A stretch of 64,000 nucleotides of DNA from assembly GCA_036733925.1 (NCBI GenBank), contig DAIMZO010000010.1, positions 1 through 64,000 on the forward strand. Reading direction: 5' to 3'. This DNA comes from UBA2897 sp036733925. GTDB lineage: Bacteria; Bacillota; Negativicutes; Selenomonadales; Selenomonadaceae. Numbering within the stretch: the first letter of the stretch is position 1; each line of letters starts with the position of its first letter. The position numbers and the translations under genes are program-made. Positions 24,066 to 31,720 of the stretch are shown piece after piece. The notes beneath the pieces were generated by a model. The model was not told the DNA's origin and searched no databases. It saw nothing but the letters and a program-made list of their open reading frames with translations.

Positions 24066-25314
24066 ACCGGAGATCACCGTGATCGGCGGCGGCCCGGGCG
24101 GCATGATGGCGGCCATCGCGGCTGCCGAGCAGGGCGGCGCGGTCACGCTTTTCGAGAAGATGAAGCAGCCGGGGCGGAAGATGCGCATCACCGGCAAGGG
24201 CCGCTGCAACATCACGAATGCGGCGGATGTGCCGGAGATTCTGCGGCATATCCCCGGGAACGGGGCATTCCTGAACAGCTCGATGCGCGCGTTCGACAAC
24301 CGCGATGTCATCGGTTTCTTCGAGGAAAACGGCGTGCCGACGAAGGTCGAGCGCGGGCAGCGCGTGTTCCCCGAGAGCGATAAGGCACAGGACTGCGTCG
24401 ACGCGATGGTGCAGCGCATGCACGAGCTCGGCGTCACGGTCGTATGCGAGAAGCCGGTGCGCGACATCCTGACCGAATCCGGCCATGCAGCCGGCGTGCG
24501 CTGCGAGGATGGCAGTATCCATAGGGCAGATGCCGTAATCCTCGCGGTGGGCGGTGCGTCCTATCCCGGCACGGGATCGACGGGTGACGGTTTCCGCATG
24601 GCGAAGGCACTCGGGCATACGGTGGAGAAAATCCTGCCTTCGCTCGTGCCGCTCGTCACGGAGGAGACCTGGGTCAAAGATGTCCAGGGCCTTTCCCTGC
24701 GCAATGTCCGCGCGGAGCTGGTGGTCGACGGGGAGAAGCGGATTGCGGCACCGGGCAGCGAGATGCTCTTCACGCATTTCGGCGTGTCGGGCCCGATCGT
24801 GCTTTCGATGAGCCGTGAGGCCGCGCGCCTGCTCGATGAAGGGCATTTCGTCGAACTTGAGATTGATCTGAAGCCGGGCCTGACGCCGGAGAAGCTCGAC
24901 GCGCGGATCCAGCGCGATTTCGAGAAATACCAGCGCAAGCAGCTCGGCAATGCGCTTGTCGACCTGCTGCCGCACAAGCTGATCCCGGTCGTGCTCGACA
25001 GCGCCTACCTGCAGCCGGAGACCCCGGTGAACCAGGTGACGGCAGAGGAACGGCACCGCCTCGGCGATACGCTGAAGCATCTGTGCCTGACGATCACCGG
25101 GACGCGGCCGATTGCCGAGGCCATCGTGACGGCGGGCGGCGTTTCCGTAAAGGAAATCAATCCGAAGACCATGGAATCAAAGATTGTGCCGGGGCTCTAT
25201 TTCGCCGGGGAAGTCACCGATGTCGACGGCTTCACGGGCGGATACAATCTGCAGGCGTCGTTCTCGATGGGGCACGCCGCCGGGCAGTGGAGCGTCTGGC
25301 AGAGCGGCGAATAA
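24046..25314 (+). CDS. BaiN/HI0933-like FAD-dependent oxidoreductase
   Basis: A 422-residue flavoprotein of the HI0933/YhiN family, which includes BaiN; the substrate is unknown in most members. The dinucleotide-binding fold is IGGGPGGMMAAIAAAEQGG (residues 10-28). GRKMRITGKGRCNITNAA (~42-59) is a hallmark of this family, as is the late AIVTAGGVSVKEINPKTMESKIVPGLYFAGEV-type end (present here as TAGGVSVKEINPKTMES and PGLYFAGEVTDVDGFTGGYN). ALNPTASS-like GGASYPGTGSTGDG lies near residue 165. ATG 24046 follows ggaggt. The next gene, aroA, begins 16 bases after its stop. This flavoprotein is often next to cmk/plsC or rluB genes in Firmicutes. Confidence 0.88.
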   Translation: MSGQDGKPEITVIGGGPGGMMAAIAAAEQGGAVTLFEKMKQPGRKMRITGKGRCNITNAADVPEILRHIPGNGAFLNSSMRAFDNRDVIGFFEENGVPTKVERGQRVFPESDKAQDCVDAMVQRMHELGVTVVCEKPVRDILTESGHAAGVRCEDGSIHRADAVILAVGGASYPGTGSTGDGFRMAKALGHTVEKILPSLVPLVTEETWVKDVQGLSLRNVRAELVVDGEKRIAAPGSEMLFTHFGVSGPIVLSMSREAARLLDEGHFVELEIDLKPGLTPEKLDARIQRDFEKYQRKQLGNALVDLLPHKLIPVVLDSAYLQPETPVNQVTAEERHRLGDTLKHLCLTITGTRPIAEAIVTAGGVSVKEINPKTMESKIVPGLYFAGEVTDVDGFTGGYNLQASFSMGHAAGQWSVWQSGE

Positions 25315-25330
25315 CGAGGAGGAAATGCGT

Positions 25331-26647
25331 ATGGCAGAGGAAAAAGAAACGATGATCCGGCCTGCAGAGGGCGGACTGCACGGCGAGGTGGAGATCCCGG
25401 GAGATAAATCGATCTCGCATCGGAGCGTCATGCTGTCGAGCCTCGCGGACACGCCCGTGCGGATCCACCATTTCCTGCCGGGGCAGGACTGCCTGTCGAC
25501 CGCGGCCTGCTTCCGTGCGATGGGGGCGGAAATCACCTTCCACAACGCGGAGAAGACGGAGCTCACGGTGAAGGGGAATGGCCTGCGCGGCCTGACGGAG
25601 CCGGGGAATATCCTCGATGCCGGCAACTCCGGCACGACGCTCCGCCTGATGCTCGGGCTCATGAGCGCGCAGCCGTTCTGCGCGGCTTTCACGGGGGATG
25701 ATTCCCTGCGTGAGCGCCCGATGGGCCGCGTCGTGAAGCCGCTCTCGAGGATGGGAGCGCGGATCTACGGGCGTGCAGGCAATGCGAAGCTGCCGCTCAT
25801 GACGGTTCCCGCGGACGGCGGCCTGCATGGCATGACCTATGAGAGCCCGGTCGCGAGCGCACAGGTGAAGTCATCCATCCTGCTCGCGGGCATGTATGCG
25901 GAGGGCAGCACGACGGTCGTCGAGCCCGTGACCTCCCGCGACCATACGGAGCGCATGCTCGAGGCGTTCGGCGTGCATACGGAAAAGGAAGGGACGGCCG
26001 TGACGATTCATCCGGTCGACCATTTCACAGCACCAGCCGATATCGACGTGCCGGGGGATATCAGCTCGGCCGCGTATTGGCTCGCCGCCGGGAGCATCGT
26101 GCCGGGCAGCAATATCCTGCTGCGCCATGTCGGCATCAATCCGACGCGCACGGGCATGATTGATGTGCTGCAAGCGATGGGTGCGGATCTCACTATCTCG
26201 AACCGGCGTGTGAGCGGCGGCGAGGAAGCCGCAGACATCCGCGTGCGCGCGGCGAAGCTGCACGGCACGGAATTCGGCGCGGACATCATGCCGCGGCTCA
26301 TCGATGAGATCCCGGCCATCGCGGCCGCGGCGCTGTTCGCCGATGGCGACACCGTGATCACGGGCGCCGGCGAGCTCCGCGTAAAGGAGACCGACCGACT
26401 GCAGGCCATCGAGGATCAGTGGAACGCCATCGCACCGGGCTCGGTGGAGGGCAGTGCGGACGGGCTCGTCATCCACGGCGGCGTGCCGGTGCAGGCCGGA
26501 CGCGTGGAATCCTACGACGATCACCGCATGGCGATGTCGCTCGCCATCGTCGGGCTCGCGGGCCAGAGCGTCTCCATCGTGAATGGCGGCTGCGTCAAGA
26601 TATCGTATCCGGATTTCTACGATACGCTGGATCTGCTGCAGAACTGA
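25331..26647 (+). CDS. aroA: 3-phosphoshikimate 1-carboxyvinyltransferase (EPSP synthase)
   Basis: Transfers enolpyruvate from PEP to shikimate-3-phosphate. The 438-residue length is usual. GDKSISHRSVMLSSLAD (residues ~20-36) has the substrate Lys/Ser/Arg. DAGNSGTTLRLMLGLMS (~93-109) is the LDxGNSGT signature (here LDAGNSGTTLR). RERPMGRVV, ASAQVKSSILLAG and the KETDRLQA block with Lys and Arg contacts follow. The active-site Glu is in DEIPAIAAAA. The ATG at 25331 is 8 bases after aggagg; ATG 25325 is too close to it. It is physically separate from aroCKB, in the run leading to cmk. Confidence 0.95.
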   Translation: MAEEKETMIRPAEGGLHGEVEIPGDKSISHRSVMLSSLADTPVRIHHFLPGQDCLSTAACFRAMGAEITFHNAEKTELTVKGNGLRGLTEPGNILDAGNSGTTLRLMLGLMSAQPFCAAFTGDDSLRERPMGRVVKPLSRMGARIYGRAGNAKLPLMTVPADGGLHGMTYESPVASAQVKSSILLAGMYAEGSTTVVEPVTSRDHTERMLEAFGVHTEKEGTAVTIHPVDHFTAPADIDVPGDISSAAYWLAAGSIVPGSNILLRHVGINPTRTGMIDVLQAMGADLTISNRRVSGGEEAADIRVRAAKLHGTEFGADIMPRLIDEIPAIAAAALFADGDTVITGAGELRVKETDRLQAIEDQWNAIAPGSVEGSADGLVIHGGVPVQAGRVESYDDHRMAMSLAIVGLAGQSVSIVNGGCVKISYPDFYDTLDLLQN

Positions 26648-26712
26648 TGGCGAGGCGAATGCCCTCGCCCTTTCCGTTGATGAGCATCTGAGAGTTATGG
26701 GAGGAATTTTCA

Positions 26713-27372
26713 TTGGAAAAGAAACTTGTCGTCGCGATTGACGGCCCTGCCGGCGCGGGGAAGAGCACGGTGGCGCAGCTTGCCGCGAAGAAGCTCGGCT
26801 ACACCTATATCGATACGGGCGCGATGTACCGTGCCGTGGCCTGGCTGACCCTGCAGCAAAAGAAACCGGTCAGCGACGAGCTGATCCTGTCGGTGCTGCC
26901 GGGGATCGACGTCGACCTCTGCTATGCGGCTGGCAAGACAGCGGTATCCGTGAACGGGACAGATGTCACAAAGGAAATCCGCACGCCGGAGGTCAGCAAG
27001 ATCGTCTCACAGGTCGCGCGGCTCGGCCCGGTACGCGAGAAGATGGTGGAGCTGCAGCGTAAGATGGCCGCGCGCGGCGGCGTCCTGATGGACGGCCGCG
27101 ACATCGCGACAGCCGTCCTGCCGGATGCGGATGTCAAAATCTTCCTGACCGCCTCAATCGAGGAGCGCGCACAGCGCCGCTGGAAAGAGATGCAGGAGAA
27201 GGGGTATTCCATGAGCCTAGAGGATCTGCAGAAGGATATCGCGGCGCGCGACAAGGCGGACATGGAGCGCGAGATCTCGCCGCTCCGCCAGGCAGAGGAT
27301 GCCGTCCTGCTCGATACGACCGGACTCTCCATCGACGAGGTCGTCGACCGGATTCTCGCGCTCTGCGCCTGA
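26713..27372 (+). CDS. cmk: cytidylate kinase
   Basis: Phosphorylates CMP and dCMP with ATP. The 219-residue protein has the P-loop IDGPAGAGKSTVAQLAAKKLG (residues ~7-27, quoted in part), the CMP-binding YIDTGAMYRAVAW, the DGRDIATAVLPDADVKIFLTAS block (~126-147) and ERAQRRWKEMQEKG lid. The start is TTG 26713, seven bases after ggagg. It is followed 10 bases later by plsC, a frequent Firmicutes pairing. Confidence 0.96.
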   Translation: MEKKLVVAIDGPAGAGKSTVAQLAAKKLGYTYIDTGAMYRAVAWLTLQQKKPVSDELILSVLPGIDVDLCYAAGKTAVSVNGTDVTKEIRTPEVSKIVSQVARLGPVREKMVELQRKMAARGGVLMDGRDIATAVLPDADVKIFLTASIEERAQRRWKEMQEKGYSMSLEDLQKDIAARDKADMEREISPLRQAEDAVLLDTTGLSIDEVVDRILALCA

Positions 27373-27382
27373 GGAGGCAGCT

Positions 27383-27985
27383 ATGCTTTACAATTTCTTG
27401 AAGATCCTGTTCCAGATCCTGTTCCGCATCGTGTTCCGCGCGTCGGTCGAGGGCAGGGAGAATATCCCGAAGGACGGGCGCCTGATCCTCGCGGCGAACC
27501 ACATGAGCGATGCCGATCCGCCGCTCATCGGCTGCTTCTTCACGCGTCCGGTCTGCTATATGGCGAAGGAAGAGCTGTTCCAGATACCAGTCATCGGCTT
27601 CATCATCCGCCATTGCTATTCCTTCCCGGTCCACCGCGGCGCGGCAGACCGCGCGGCCATCAAGACGGCGGTCACCATCCTGAAGCAGGATCTGGTGCTC
27701 GGCATCTTCCCGGAGGGAACGCGCGCGAAAAACGGGCGCATGCACAAGGCGGAGGCCGGCGTCGGCCTGATCGCGGCGATGACCGGCGCACCGGTCCTGC
27801 CCACGGCCATCGTCGGGACGGACAAGATCTTCGCAAACGGTGGCTTCCTGCCGAAACTCCGCGTCATCTACGGCAAGCCGATGAAATTCACCGGCAACCG
27901 CAAGGACAAAGAAGAACTCGAGGCGTTCTCGCAGTCCATCCTGGACGAAATCGCGAGGATGCGGGCACCGTATGTGCAGGGATAA
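27383..27985 (+). CDS. plsC: 1-acyl-sn-glycerol-3-phosphate acyltransferase
   Basis: Adds the second acyl chain in phosphatidic-acid synthesis at the inner membrane. The 200-residue protein has the acyltransferase HX4D motif in ANHMSDADPPLIG (residues ~39-51), the FPVHRGAADRAAIK block and the glycerol-3-phosphate site FPEGTRAKNGRMHKAEAG (~111-128), then a P-type block LPTAIVGTDKIF. The N-terminal LKILFQILFRIVF is a membrane helix. ATG 27383 is preceded by gaggagg. It ends in front of a terminator, closing the dacF-plsC run. Confidence 0.94.
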   Translation: MLYNFLKILFQILFRIVFRASVEGRENIPKDGRLILAANHMSDADPPLIGCFFTRPVCYMAKEELFQIPVIGFIIRHCYSFPVHRGAADRAAIKTAVTILKQDLVLGIFPEGTRAKNGRMHKAEAGVGLIAAMTGAPVLPTAIVGTDKIFANGGFLPKLRVIYGKPMKFTGNRKDKEELEAFSQSILDEIARMRAPYVQG

Positions 27986-28022
27986 TCGGGAATAATCCTA
28001 TCAATAATAAAGATGAATTGAA

Positions 28023-28066
28023 GCGCTCCTTCCATCGTCAAATAGATGGGAGGAGCGTTGCTTTTT
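28023..28066 (+). terminator. rho-independent terminator after plsC
   Basis: Stem cgctccttccatc (28024-28036) / gatgggaggagcg (28045-28057) with one wobble pair, followed by ttgcttttt. Confidence 0.88.
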
Positions 28067-28245
28067 GCGAAGAATCTAAAGATAGTTAAGACTTTCAATA
28101 AAGAATCGAAGAAATTAGTCCGGAATGCTCTTTCTTTTTTCGTTATGTTATGATAAACTATAGATATAGAAACCGTTTTACATAACCGTTAAACGTCGAC
28201 AGATTAATGGTTAACCGGATAGAACGAAAAGGGAGAGTCAAAACG

Positions 28246-31116
28246 ATGCGGAAATTTCAGAATGAGCAGCGGGATATCGATGCTTTGCCGGAAGCGTACA
28301 AGAGCTTTTTCTACGCGATTGGCAAGGAGATACCCGATGAGCGGATTATCACGGATCCGGTGCGGAATTTTGCGTTCGGCGAGGATGCCAGCCTGTACCG
28401 TATCACGCCGAAGATTGTCGTCAAGGCGCGGCAGACGGCGGATGTTTCGCTGATTCTCAAAGAGGCGGCGAAGGCCCACATTCCGGTGACGTTCCGGGCG
28501 GCTGGCACGAGCCTATGCGGACAGGCACTGACGGACTCCGTGCTCGTGCTGATCACGGACGACTGGCAGGGCTACAAGATCGAGGACGAAGGCAGCAAAA
28601 TCACGCTGCAGCCGGGCGTCCTCGGCTCGCATGCCAACCTGTACCTGAAGAAGTACTGGCGCAAGATCGGGCCGGATCCTGCATCCATCAAGCACGCGCT
28701 GATTGGCGGCATCGCGGCGAACAACGCGAGCGGCATGTGCTGCGGCACATCCGACAACAGCTACAAGACCGTGCTCGATATGAAGCTCGTGTTCGCGGAC
28801 GGTTCGATGCTGGACACGGCCGACAAAGAGGCGTGGGTGGCATGGTCCGCCGCGCATCCGGAGATCATCGAGACGCTCACGAGCATCCGCGATGAGGTCG
28901 CGAGCGATGAGGAACTGCGCGAGCTCATCGCGCATAAATTCAAGATCAAGAATACGACGGGCTACAGCCTGAATGCGTTCGTGGATTACAAGGATCCGAT
29001 CGATATCCTGAAGCACGTGCTGATCGGCTCTGAGGGCACGCTCGCGATGATTGCGGAGATCACATACCGCACGGTCGTCGAGGCGAAGTACAAGGCGTCG
29101 GCCATGCTGTTCTTCCCGTCGATGCGCGTGGCCTGCCAGGCGATCCATGAGCTCTACCGTCCGCTCGTCGCGGCGGCGGAGATGCTCGACCGCGTATCCC
29201 TGCGCTCCGTCGAGGACTGGCCGGAAATCCCGGACTACTACAAGGAGTTCCCCGAGGGTGTCGCGGCTATCCTGACCGAATGCCGGGCCGATACGAAGGA
29301 GGAGCTGCAGGAAAAGGTTGAGAAAGTCAAGGAAATCATGAAGGGCTTCGAGCTCGTGCGCCCGATTTATTTCACCGATAATCCGGATGAATACAATATG
29401 TACTGGCAGGTCCGCGCGGGCATCTTCCCGGCGGTCGGCGGCGTCCGCGAGCTCGGCACGACGGTCATCATCGAGGATATCGCGTTCCAGCACGACAATC
29501 TGGCTGACGCAGTCATGGATCTGCGCGAGCTCATGGATAAGCACGGTTACGGCGACGGCATCATCTACGGGCACGTGCTCGACGGCAACGTCCATTTCGT
29601 CATCACGCAGCGGTTCCAGACGGAGGAAGAGGAGAAGCACTATCAGGTATTCCTCGAGGATGTCTGCCACATGGTCACGGATAAGTATCATGGCTCTCTG
29701 AAGGCCGAGCACGGCACAGGCCGCAATATGGCGCCGTTTGTCGAGCAGGAATGGGGCAAGAAAGCCTACAGCCTCATGAAGCGCATCAAGAAGGCATTCG
29801 ATCCCCAGACCATCTTGAACCCGGATGTCATCATCACGGAAAACGGCCTCGTGTTCATGGAGAACATCAAGCGCATGTACCCGGTGCATGAGATTGTTGA
29901 CCGCTGCATGGAATGCGGCTACTGCGAGGTCGACTGCCCGTCCCGCAACCTGACGTTCACGCCGCGCCAGCGCACGGCCATCCAGCGCGAGATCTCGCGT
30001 CTGCGTACGACCGGCGAGAACCCGGCGATGCTCAAGCGTTTCGAGGAGGAGTACAGGTATTACGGCGAGGAGACCTGCGCGGTCGACGGGCTCTGCATGG
30101 TGAACTGCCCGCTCTCCATCAATACCGGTGACTTCACGCGGCAGCTTCGCGCGGCGCAGGCAACGGACGGCCTGAAGAATGGCGCGGATTTCGCCGCTGA
30201 TCATTTCGCGGGCGTCTCCTGCATGACGCGCGTCGGCCTTGACGGACTCAGCCTCGCGCAAAGCATCGTCGGCAAAGGCTTCATCTCCTGGGTCGATCAG
30301 AAGCTCCGCGATGTCAGCGGCGGCAAGTTCCTGTACTGGACGGAGTGGATGCCGAAGGGCGGCCATCTGCCGCAGCTCGCCGCACCGACGCAGCTGGATA
30401 CGGAGAAGCCGAAGGTCGTCTATTTCCCGAGTTGCACGACGCGCATGATGGGCGTCGCGAAGGGTGACCACGACAAGCGGCACCTGTCCTATGTCATGAT
30501 CCAGTTGCTCGAGCGCGCAGGCTATGAAGTCATCCTGCCGAAAGACCTTAAGAAATACTGCTGCGGCATGCCGTTTGAGAGCATGGGGCTCTTCAAGGCC
30601 GCGGACAAACTGTCGGATCAGCTTGAGGGCGCCCTGCTCGAGGCGAGCAGCGACGGGCAGTATCCGATCCTCTGCGATATGAGCCCGTGCACCTACCGCA
30701 TGCAGCATAAGATGGGCGACAAGCTTCACATCTACGATACGGTCGCGTTCATCCACGACTTCCTGCTCGACAAGCTCACAATCCACAAGGTCGACCGCAC
30801 AATCATGGTGCATGTGACCTGCTCGGCGGTCAAGATGGGCCTGATGAAGCAGTTCAAGGAAATCGCGGAGAAATGCGCGACGAAGGTCGTAATCCCGGAA
30901 AAGGTCGCTTGCTGCGGCTTCGCTGGGGACAAGGGCTTCACGAATCCGGAGCTCAACGCGTCGGCGCTCAAGCACCTGAACGAGGCTATCCCAGAGGGCT
31001 GCGAGTATGGGTACTCGAACAGCCGCACCTGCGAGATTGGTCTTTCCGCGAAGAGCGGCTTCTCCTATCAGTCTATCGCTTACCTTGTCGAGGAATGCTC
31101 GCGCCTGCAGGCATGA
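28246..31116 (+). CDS. FAD-binding and Fe-S D-lactate dehydrogenase-type oxidoreductase
   Basis: A 956-residue flavin/iron-sulfur enzyme of the GlcD-DLD-GlpC fused architecture; relatives oxidise D-lactate or D-2-hydroxyacids. The vanillyl-oxidase type FAD domain (residues ~45-220) shows RAAGTSLCGQALTDSVLVL and GGIAANNASGMCCGTSDN. The FAD-oxidase C domain ends near 500 with YGHVLDGNVHFVITQ and EHGTGRNMAPFVEQEWG. Ferredoxin motifs are CMECGYCEVDCPSRN (near 553) and CAVDGLCMVNCPLSINTG (near 610). The C-terminal half has two cysteine-rich CCG blocks (CCGMPFESMG near 771 and ACCGFAGDKGF near 887). Start chosen at ATG 28246 (gggagag, 8 bases); ATG 28207 is in frame upstream but has no ribosome site. 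The leader repeats AACCGTT twice (28172-28196 region). Monocistronic. Confidence 0.88.
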   Translation: MRKFQNEQRDIDALPEAYKSFFYAIGKEIPDERIITDPVRNFAFGEDASLYRITPKIVVKARQTADVSLILKEAAKAHIPVTFRAAGTSLCGQALTDSVLVLITDDWQGYKIEDEGSKITLQPGVLGSHANLYLKKYWRKIGPDPASIKHALIGGIAANNASGMCCGTSDNSYKTVLDMKLVFADGSMLDTADKEAWVAWSAAHPEIIETLTSIRDEVASDEELRELIAHKFKIKNTTGYSLNAFVDYKDPIDILKHVLIGSEGTLAMIAEITYRTVVEAKYKASAMLFFPSMRVACQAIHELYRPLVAAAEMLDRVSLRSVEDWPEIPDYYKEFPEGVAAILTECRADTKEELQEKVEKVKEIMKGFELVRPIYFTDNPDEYNMYWQVRAGIFPAVGGVRELGTTVIIEDIAFQHDNLADAVMDLRELMDKHGYGDGIIYGHVLDGNVHFVITQRFQTEEEEKHYQVFLEDVCHMVTDKYHGSLKAEHGTGRNMAPFVEQEWGKKAYSLMKRIKKAFDPQTILNPDVIITENGLVFMENIKRMYPVHEIVDRCMECGYCEVDCPSRNLTFTPRQRTAIQREISRLRTTGENPAMLKRFEEEYRYYGEETCAVDGLCMVNCPLSINTGDFTRQLRAAQATDGLKNGADFAADHFAGVSCMTRVGLDGLSLAQSIVGKGFISWVDQKLRDVSGGKFLYWTEWMPKGGHLPQLAAPTQLDTEKPKVVYFPSCTTRMMGVAKGDHDKRHLSYVMIQLLERAGYEVILPKDLKKYCCGMPFESMGLFKAADKLSDQLEGALLEASSDGQYPILCDMSPCTYRMQHKMGDKLHIYDTVAFIHDFLLDKLTIHKVDRTIMVHVTCSAVKMGLMKQFKEIAEKCATKVVIPEKVACCGFAGDKGFTNPELNASALKHLNEAIPEGCEYGYSNSRTCEIGLSAKSGFSYQSIAYLVEECSRLQA

Positions 31117-31187
31117 GCATTCGCGCGGGAAAAGCAGAAAAATCACGTGGATTTACGAGATAATGCGCGTGATTCTATCGAAAAACA

Positions 31188-31216
31188 TTGACAGAGGCGG
31201 ATGTATGCCGTATAAT
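31188..31216 (+). promoter_or_regulatory. consensus promoter for HU gene
   Basis: TTGACA (31188-31193), 17 bases, TATAAT (31211-31216): a perfect sigma-70/A consensus, fitting an abundant protein. Confidence 0.9.
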
Positions 31217-31289
31217 AGCCGTGTTTAGTAAGCATATTTTTCGTTTGTGCTTATGGGAAAAACGGATACGAAAGGAGCCAACAATTATT

Positions 31290-31565
31290 ATGGCAACAAA
31301 AGAAGTAATCAGCAAATCCGCACTCGTAGACAAGGTAGCCGAGAAGGCAGCCGTCAGCAAGAAAGAGGCTAAGGCAGTTGTCGAGGCTATGCTCGAGACT
31401 GTCGTTGAGTCGGTGAAAAGCGACGCAGAGGTTCGCCTGATCGGCTTCGGTACGTTCAAGAAGGCACATCGCAACGCGCGCACGGGCCGCAACCCGCAGA
31501 CGGGTGAGACGATCCAGATCGCTGCTAGCGACAGCCTCGCTTTCAAATCCAGCGTTAAGTACTGA
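31290..31565 (+). CDS. hup: HU family DNA-binding protein
   Basis: Histone-like nucleoid protein, 91 residues, dimeric. ISKSALVDKVAEKAAVSKKEAKAVVEAML is the two-helix dimer part and GFGTFKKAHRNARTGRNPQTGE (residues ~52-73, quoted in two parts: GFGTFKKAHRNARTG, RNPQTGE) is the beta-arm DNA-binding signature with the intercalating RNPQT tip. The start at ATG 31290 lies 12 bases after aaaggag. The gene has a consensus promoter and a terminator, so it is a single-gene unit. Confidence 0.97.
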   Translation: MATKEVISKSALVDKVAEKAAVSKKEAKAVVEAMLETVVESVKSDAEVRLIGFGTFKKAHRNARTGRNPQTGETIQIAASDSLAFKSSVKY

Positions 31566-31593
31566 TTGCGAAATCGGACATACAGAAAATAAA

Positions 31594-31642
31594 GACGCAG
31601 CACCGTTTCCCGGTCTATCCGGGCGGCGCTGCGTTTTCTTTT
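31594..31642 (+). terminator. rho-independent terminator after HU gene
   Basis: Stem acgcagcaccgtttcccgg (31595-31613) pairs with ccgggcggcgctgcgt (31619-31634) with an internal bulge; tttcttttcc follows. Confidence 0.8.
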
Positions 31643-31720
31643 CCGTCAGAAGCAGGAAGGGCGCTGCAGAGCAGCGAATAGAATCGGTATGGGGATGACA
31701 GATTGACAAGGTGGTGGAAT

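Noticed and set aside
28513..31146. 877-codon - strand frame opposite the D-lactate-type dehydrogenase
   Set aside because: Shadow of a highly biased gene; composition Arg/Asp/His/Ala-rich without any domain.
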